Assembly: GCF_001316245.1 (NCBI RefSeq)
Contig: NZ_BBDM01000002.1
Span: forward strand, 186,001-250,000
From: Vulcanisaeta sp. JCM 14467
GTDB taxonomy: Archaea; Thermoproteota; Thermoprotei; Thermoproteales; Thermocladiaceae
Length of the DNA: 64,000 bases
Direction of reading: 5' to 3'
Part shown: in pieces, positions 58,924-64,000 of the stretch
Position numbering within the stretch: position 1 is the first letter of the stretch
Layout: each line of letters begins with the position of its first letter
The notes under the pieces: generated by a model
What the model was told of the DNA's origin: nothing
Databases searched by the model: none
What the model saw: the letters and a program-made list of their open reading frames with translations, nothing else
Made by a program: the position numbers and the translations under genes

Positions 58924-59115
58924 TTAAAATGCCCTGGCTATTAGTGGGTCACTCGGTTTATATAGGTCGTTTTCCTTTGTTAGGAATGAAGCATCCACCA
59001 GGTTTTGGAGTAATTCCGTCACCTTCTTATCATCGACCTCATAACCCTCCCTAGCCTCCTCCCTACCCTTCAGGAAATTCTCAAAACTCCTGCCTGGCTT
59101 GGAGTCAAATAGCAC
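58924..59115 (-). CDS. Short ORF, possible C-terminal fragment of an archaeal P-loop ATPase
   Basis: The 63-codon ORF (GRSFENFLKGREEAREGYEVDD... then LTKENDLYKPSDPLIARAF) resembles the winged-helix end of archaeal AAA-type ATPases (DUF234 class). Upstream coding IVTDIFERLNDWLGTVTG at about 59116-59175 could belong to it after a shift. No Walker motifs are present, so it is at most a remnant. Confidence 0.3.
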   Translation of the reverse strand: MLFDSKPGRSFENFLKGREEAREGYEVDDKKVTELLQNLVDASFLTKENDLYKPSDPLIARAF

Positions 59116-59273
59116 TGGCTACCTACCCAGTAACTGTACCTAACCAGTCATTAAGTCTTTCAAAAATATCCGTAACAATCAATGGTGAAGTAAGGGTGGG
59201 CAGGGCCGAGGTAGTAATTATTCAGGCCCTCATACCGATTAAGCATTAAAGGGCTGTTAAGTAATTCTAACCT

Positions 59274-59835
59274 ATGCCGAGCTTCAAATTCCCTAATGGC
59301 GTTATTGTGGAGCTTATTAAGGGTGATATAACCGAGGTTGAGGCTGACGCCATTGTTAATGCTGCTAATTCATACCTTGAGCATGGTGGTGGGGTTGCGG
59401 GGGCCATTGTTAGGAGGGGTGGTTGGGTTATTCAGGAGGAGTCCCGTGAGTGTTAGGAAGTACGGCCCCGTGCCCGTCGGTGGCGTTGCAGTGACCAGTG
59501 CAGGTAGGTTGAAGGCGAAGTACGTGATCCATGCAGTAGGGCCGAGGTGCGGGATCGAGCCAATCGAGAAGCTCGATGACGCAGTAACAAACTCACTCAG
59601 GAAGGCTGAGGAACTGAACCTAACCAGCATAGCCTTCCCGGCAATTAGCACGGGCATCTTTGGGTGCCCCTACGATCAAGCCGCCAGGGTGATGGCTAGG
59701 GCTATTAGGAGGGAGGCGCCTGGGCTTAGGAGTGTGAGGAGGATCATAATTTGTCTTTACGGTGATGAGGCATTCAACGTCTTCAGTAGGGTGTTTGATG
59801 AGGAATTGAGGGACTACAGATCAACTAACCCTTAA
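59274..59835 (+). CDS. Macro-domain protein (one indel)
   Basis: The N-terminus [38 protein letters not shown] sequence holds the macro-domain ADP-ribose-binding Asp, Asn and GGGVAGAI loop. After a one-base slip near 59453 it continues [24 protein letters not shown] and [20 protein letters not shown], the second binding loop. About 185 residues. Macro domains bind or remove ADP-ribose, or hydrolyse O-acetyl-ADP-ribose. Confidence 0.88.
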
Positions 59836-60044
59836 ATCAGACCTGGCTTACAATTGATAATTAAATCCCTTAATAATACTTAACGCATATTAATAAGCCC
59901 TATTTATTATTAACGGCAGGTAAGCTCAACTTAGTGTTGGATATTTTGTCGTATTGAAAGAGGTAGCTGAAGGGAAGATTGAAGAGTATCACAACATTGT
60001 TTCCAAATAATGCCTTTATTAATATGCTTACTCGGTTCATCGTG

Positions 60045-60269
60045 ATGATTAGGGTGTTGGATTATGTGCTGGATTTCGTGTTGGGCTGCCTAATCTTGGT
60101 TCTCGAGCTCGCGCCAGTCCTGGTCCCAGTACTCATTGCCGTGCTCGTGATAGCCTTCGTGACCCATAACCGCGAACTTAGTGCGGCCGCTCTCATAGCC
60201 CTGGGTCTCCTCCTCAGTGTTCGTGTAGTGCATAGCCATGAAAAACCTGAGGAAGAGTACTCTATTTAA
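60045..60269 (+). CDS. Small two-helix membrane protein
   Basis: ATG 60045 (MIRVLDYVLDFVLGCLILVL) lies about 25-30 bases after CTTTATTAATATG, favouring it over the ORF opening at 59979. The 74-residue product has two hydrophobic segments and an acidic tail (EKPEEEYSI). No family recognised. Confidence 0.4.
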   Translation: MIRVLDYVLDFVLGCLILVLELAPVLVPVLIAVLVIAFVTHNRELSAAALIALGLLLSVRVVHSHEKPEEEYSI

Positions 60270-60582
60270 TGCTCTGGTAGTTCAGCTTACTGAGGACTGG
60301 CTTAATTTGTTCATTATTAAGCTTCATTAACTTTAAGAATCCCTAACCGTCCAACTACTGGTGAATTGCTGTTGGCATGATGGTGGTTACTGTAGCGATT
60401 ATGTAGATGGGGTAGGTATTGAGCTTAAGTCGTGTTAAAATTCTCATTAAGTGATAGGTCTTGCTTTTACCCCTATTAATGCCTTAAATGTTAGGTATTC
60501 TGGAAATATAATGGTAATGCTCATGATATCCGCACGGATAAAGTTACTAATAAAAAGAAGAAGTTATTTTATTCATTCACCA
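60270..60582. other. Intergenic region with no visible gene
   Basis: These 313 bases between convergent genes show no ORF with coding character, no C/D boxes at valid spacing and no strong repeat. Confidence 0.4.
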
Positions 60583-61443
60583 TCAGGGATTTGGTATTAA
60601 TAATATTGTCACGTTGCCGACGCTCGTGTTGAGTACTACGTATCCGTAGGGTAGTTGGGTAACACTCGCTGGGAATTGGTAATTGACTGTGCAGGTTGTT
60701 GAGAATGAGATCTCCTCAGTAGGTAATTCGCTTGTTGGTGTCATTACGAATACATATGTTGAGTAGGAGGTTTCGTTAATTGTTGGAATAAGCATTCCAT
60801 AAACAATCGTGGTTGCGTTTATGGTTATTGCTGGGCTTATCATGCATGAGGTTAGTAACGTACCATTATAGGAATACACGGCATAGCCATTAATCGCCAC
60901 GGCACTTGATAGCGGATTCCCGAGGTATAAATTGAACAGTGAAGACCCTAGATAATAAATTGCATAGCCAAATGGTGAGTTAGTCCAAATAATCCTAACC
61001 ATGGAAGCATTATAGGCGAAGCCTGGCACCCCTATGTTAGTTAGATTATTGGTGAATAGCACGAGGAGTGGCGACCACTTTTTCAATGTACTATTTACTG
61101 TAGACCCTGTTATTATTCCGGCAGCGAGACCTATCATGGATGCGTAAAGCGATATTGCTCTTGTTACGTCAGTATAATTCATTTTTAATTGGTTGTATTG
61201 CGACTGCAGCGCCGTATAGTTTGACTCTAGTCCGTTATACTGTGATTGTAGTTGGTTGTATTGGCTTTGTAATTGCGTGTACTGCGACTCGAGCATTGTG
61301 TAGTTGGCCTTTAGGGCGTTGAGTTGGCCCTGCAGTGCGGTTGCCTTAGCCGCCTCGTTACTAACCATCATGCCGAGGTAACCACCAACAACCACCAGGA
61401 CAACCACAAGAACAACCACCACATACAAATACGGATTAGGCAT
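60583..61443 (-). CDS. Secreted/anchored coiled-coil surface protein
   Basis: The intact 286-residue protein has an N-terminal signal anchor (PYLYVVVVLVVVLVVVGGYLG). A coiled coil follows, built of QLQSQYNQLQSQYNGLESNY-type heptads (about 40-90), then a beta-rich, N-glycosylation-rich domain. ACTTTTAAATC lies about 22-28 bases before ATG 61443. It should sit on the outer face of the membrane. Function unknown. Confidence 0.6.
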   Translation of the reverse strand: MPNPYLYVVVVLVVVLVVVGGYLGMMVSNEAAKATALQGQLNALKANYTMLESQYTQLQSQYNQLQSQYNGLESNYTALQSQYNQLKMNYTDVTRAISLYASMIGLAAGIITGSTVNSTLKKWSPLLVLFTNNLTNIGVPGFAYNASMVRIIWTNSPFGYAIYYLGSSLFNLYLGNPLSSAVAINGYAVYSYNGTLLTSCMISPAITINATTIVYGMLIPTINETSYSTYVFVMTPTSELPTEEISFSTTCTVNYQFPASVTQLPYGYVVLNTSVGNVTILLIPNP

Positions 61444-61720
61444 ATCGTAAATGTATTGAATTGATTTAAAAGTATTACCCGAGGTGATGAGGATTAGGAT
61501 TGCTCAGTAAGGGTGATTTCATCAGTTGTCAGGCCGGAAACCTTTACATCACTATGTTATGGCTGGGTAATTTGCTTAAAAATGCTTGTGCTGTGTGGGA
61601 TCTAGGTGTTGTTTAATTCGTCGTTTTGGCCGTCATATTTGTTCTGCATGGTGTTTTGTGGTTGTGGGATGGCTGGGATTAATACTAATTGGATTCATTG
61701 GGCATTGCGTCTTTACTGGA
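61444..61720. other. Intergenic region upstream of the surface protein
   Basis: Holds the promoter of the gene at 60583-61443. A GTGATGA at about 61481 and CTGATGA on the other strand look like C boxes, but the matching D boxes are missing or misplaced, so no sRNA is called. No ORF seen. Confidence 0.35.
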
Positions 61721-62635
61721 TTATGCGTGGAAGGGAATTGCTGGGATTAGTCCTATCATGACTAGGTAAGTGTCTATAATTAGTAGGGATAGCATTAGTG
61801 CAGAAACTAGCTTGTCAGTTCGTGTAAATTCTATATCGTTGATGTATGTTCTGTTTTTGTAGGCCATGAAGGCCCTTGTCTCTGCGGAGATGCTTACGGT
61901 TTTTGCTTTCTTGAACTCATAAATGAAGAGTGGGATTATTGATTCGAATGCGGCCCTCCACTTTCTAGCTCCCTTCATGTACTGTAACTTTATTATGGTG
62001 TCAGCCGTCTCGAAGATCCTGGGGATGGAGACTAGGGCTACGGTGACTGCGAAGGTGATGGGCATTGGGACTCTCAGTTTATGGAAGGACCTCACGACTT
62101 GGGATGGGGTTGTTGTGAGGAGGATTAAGTCAGAATATAGGAGCATTCCCCAAACCCTCATACTCACTTGGAGAGAGTAGATTATGGCTTGAAGGGTGAG
62201 GTATGGGTCAAAACCCATATAGATGAAGTACGGTGGAAACGTCCAGATAACGAGTAGGTGGTTTCCGAAAATCTTCTCTATTAAGGTGGGTGAGACAAAG
62301 TAGGAATAGTCTAGGACTGAAGCTATCATTTGTAGGGATGTGAAGGTTAATATTAACCTAAGCCTCCTGAGGGTGTAGTAGAAGTAGAGAGAGATTAGGC
62401 CGGCGATTAGGCCGACCCACCATATTGATTGTGCACAGATTATGGTAATTATGAAGGTTATCAATAGTTTTGTTAATGGGTGAAGTCTATGGTATGGAGT
62501 TCTACCCTCAACATATGTTGTTAACTTTTCAAGCCCTCTAAATCCAATCTTGTAAAGAATATAGAATGGGGAAATGGAGGACCCAATAACTATTAACCAA
62601 CTTTCCACTTCGTGGAGGATCACTGTGACCACCAT
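61721..62635 (-). CDS. ecfT: ECF transporter T component (second cassette)
   Basis: The intact 304-residue protein is a diverged paralogue of the EcfT at 41496-42539. YVEGRTPYHRLHPLTKLLITFI matches the first motif, KGARKWRAAFESIIPLF the first coupling motif and AETRAFMAYKNR the second. It overlaps the ATPase gene by 16 bases. Confidence 0.8.
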   Translation of the reverse strand: MVVTVILHEVESWLIVIGSSISPFYILYKIGFRGLEKLTTYVEGRTPYHRLHPLTKLLITFIITIICAQSIWWVGLIAGLISLYFYYTLRRLRLILTFTSLQMIASVLDYSYFVSPTLIEKIFGNHLLVIWTFPPYFIYMGFDPYLTLQAIIYSLQVSMRVWGMLLYSDLILLTTTPSQVVRSFHKLRVPMPITFAVTVALVSIPRIFETADTIIKLQYMKGARKWRAAFESIIPLFIYEFKKAKTVSISAETRAFMAYKNRTYINDIEFTRTDKLVSALMLSLLIIDTYLVMIGLIPAIPFHA

Positions 62636-64000
62636 TTAATCACGTATTCCGGCGGAATAGGGATAACCCTTCCATTAACCATTTCATAGGCCATGTCGGC
62701 ATAGTAATATACGAATAATGGGTCGTGAGTGACGACTAGGAAGCACGCATCTATACTCCTCAATTCCTCACCAAGCATCTTCCTATTGTACCAGTCCTGA
62801 CCTGTGGTAGGTTCGTCAAGGAGAAAGACTTTAACCCCGGTGGCTAGTAGAGATGAGATTGCAACCCTTCTCTTCTGTCCAACTGAGAGAAGGAATGGGT
62901 CTTGGTCCTCGGGTAGGTTGAACCGTCTCAGTAATTCCGTGATTACTTTCTCGTTATACTTCTTTCTAGCTTTCGCAGGGTAAGATATCTCCTCCTTAAC
63001 TGTTCTCTTGGTGAACATCAAATCAACCTCCTGTGGTAAGTATGCTATGATCTCGCCTCTCCTCTCCACCGGAAGTCTAGAGATATCCTTCCCTTCAACC
63101 TTGATACTTCCGTGAAATTTCATGTTTGAGGGCAGAATGCCAGCCAATGCCTTGAGGAGTGTGGATTTTCCGCTACCATTATCGCCTATTAGTGCGGTAA
63201 TTCCCTTCCTTAATTTAATTTCAGTATCTACTATGGTTTTATCACCACTCGTAACCTTAACCTTCGCCTCAAGTACTACCTCACCATTCCTCCTCTTCTC
63301 TGGTGGCGAAGTAAGCTTTAGTGGCTCAAGCCCTAGGTCCTCGAGCTTGATTTTCCTAATGTCATCTCTCTTAACGTCGTAGATAATCCTTCCATTATCT
63401 AATATTATGACCCTATCGACGAAGTTTAGTACTCTATTTATCTTGTGCTCGGCAATTATCATACTCATCCTGTTCCTTAATCCCCTTAATACTGTAAGGA
63501 TTTCCCTGGTTCCTCTTAGGTCTATGCTTGATGTTGGTTCATCGAGGATTAAAGCCCTGGGATTCATTACGAGAATACTTCCCAAAACAACCCTCTGTTT
63601 CTCGCCTCCTGATAGTCTTGAGGTTTCCCTATTTAGGAGATGTGATATTCCGACTATTTGAGATACCTCCTTGATACGGGATAGTATTTCCTCCCTGGGT
63701 ATGTTCAGGTTCTCGGCACCGAAGGCTAATTCCTCAATCACGTAATAATTAAGGATTTGGGAGTCTGGATCCTGTAGAAGGGTTCCCACGTAACTGGCAA
63801 TTTGCTGTACTGTTGAATTCCTAACATCAATCCCGAATACCCTAACCTCACCCTCCTCCTCAACCTCAATCTCATGAGGTATTATGCCATTGATCGCATT
63901 AAGTAAGGTGGACTTCCCAGAGCCAGATCGACCAGTTATTAAAACTGATTCACCCTCCCTAACCCTAAGAGAGTCTACCTTTAAGGAAAATGAACTATAG
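62620..64000 (-). CDS. ecfA: Fused dual ECF ATPase (partial; N-terminus outside window)
   Basis: The frame is open from 62620 to the window end. The first unit has Walker A GRSGSGKST near 63915, LSGGEKQRVV and ALILDEPTSSID; the second has GDNGSGKST, LSVGQKRRVA and VFLLDEPTTGQD. So, like the first cassette, both ATPases are on one chain. No frame break is seen here. The S component, if any, lies outside. Confidence 0.85.
   Translation of the reverse strand, partial: YSSFSLKVDSLRVREGESVLITGRSGSGKSTLLNAINGIIPHEIEVEEEGEVRVFGIDVRNSTVQQIASYVGTLLQDPDSQILNYYVIEELAFGAENLNIPREEILSRIKEVSQIVGISHLLNRETSRLSGGEKQRVVLGSILVMNPRALILDEPTSSIDLRGTREILTVLRGLRNRMSMIIAEHKINRVLNFVDRVIILDNGRIIYDVKRDDIRKIKLEDLGLEPLKLTSPPEKRRNGEVVLEAKVKVTSGDKTIVDTEIKLRKGITALIGDNGSGKSTLLKALAGILPSNMKFHGSIKVEGKDISRLPVERRGEIIAYLPQEVDLMFTKRTVKEEISYPAKARKKYNEKVITELLRRFNLPEDQDPFLLSVGQKRRVAISSLLATGVKVFLLDEPTTGQDWYNRKMLGEELRSIDACFLVVTHDPLFVYYYADMAYEMVNGRVIPIPPEYVIKWWSQ

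Noticed and set aside
61475..61535. C/D box sRNA near 61481 on either strand
   Set aside because: C boxes occur on both strands, but D' on the plus strand reads CTCA and no CTGA lies at the D position. The minus strand has an 11-nt first guide and no D box.

Overview
The window looks like the chromosome of a hyperthermophilic crenarchaeon (Thermoproteota), most likely order Thermoproteales and perhaps near Vulcanisaeta or Caldivirga. The genus is a guess from gene style, not a search. The gene set is archaeal: uL6, RpoL, PriL, Csl4, aIF6, aPelota, FAU-1, NurA and Clp1-type kinase. A-box promoters commonly lie about 22-30 bases before the start codon, as expected for leaderless mRNAs. The CRISPR repeat, read leftward, ends in ATTGAAAG, and several C/D box sRNAs are present. 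I saw no rRNA or tRNA gene.

The most important caveat is sequence quality. About 30 of roughly 75 protein genes, including essential ones (ileS, priL, acnA, tpiA, csl4), change reading frame part-way. Nearly every break is mended by one base in a short homopolymer, most often a lost G, C or A. I therefore annotate each as one gene with probable sequencing indels and give the full reconstructed span; ORF callers will report the pieces as separate genes.

Layout. 1-2.3 kb: two pilin-like surface proteins. 2.4-11 kb: housekeeping genes (uL6, nucleotidyltransferase, PriL, a MoxR-VWA pair, Clp1-type kinase, ATP-cone, ASCH). 11-21 kb: ileS, a possible sensor globin, surE, csl4, a divergent C/D sRNA pair, B3/B4, a cyclic-diphosphoglycerate-synthetase-like protein and nurA. 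21-24 kb: nuoDCBA. 24.5-29 kb: a CBS protein with a ribosome-hibernation-like tail, a convergent C/D sRNA pair, rpoL and NAD kinase. 29-34.8 kb: a secreted protein, aconitase and a badly broken membrane gene. 34.8-37.2 kb: tpiA, a phosphoesterase and a MinD-type ATPase.

37.2-39.2 kb is an accessory island: a small CRISPR array with no cas genes in view, a 152-bp inverted-repeat element beyond its leader, and two copies of one membrane-protein gene on either side, one copy broken. 39.3-45 kb holds FAU-1, aIF6 and an ECF transporter operon. 45-51.4 kb holds radical SAM, TruA and a sulfur/selenium-type cluster (TusA, acylphosphatase, SelD-like, TusA, DsrE). 51.5-60 kb has an aldo-keto reductase, a fifth C/D sRNA, aPelota, two MFS transporters, a PfkB kinase and a macro domain. 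60.6-64 kb has a coiled-coil surface protein and a second ECF cassette cut by the window end.
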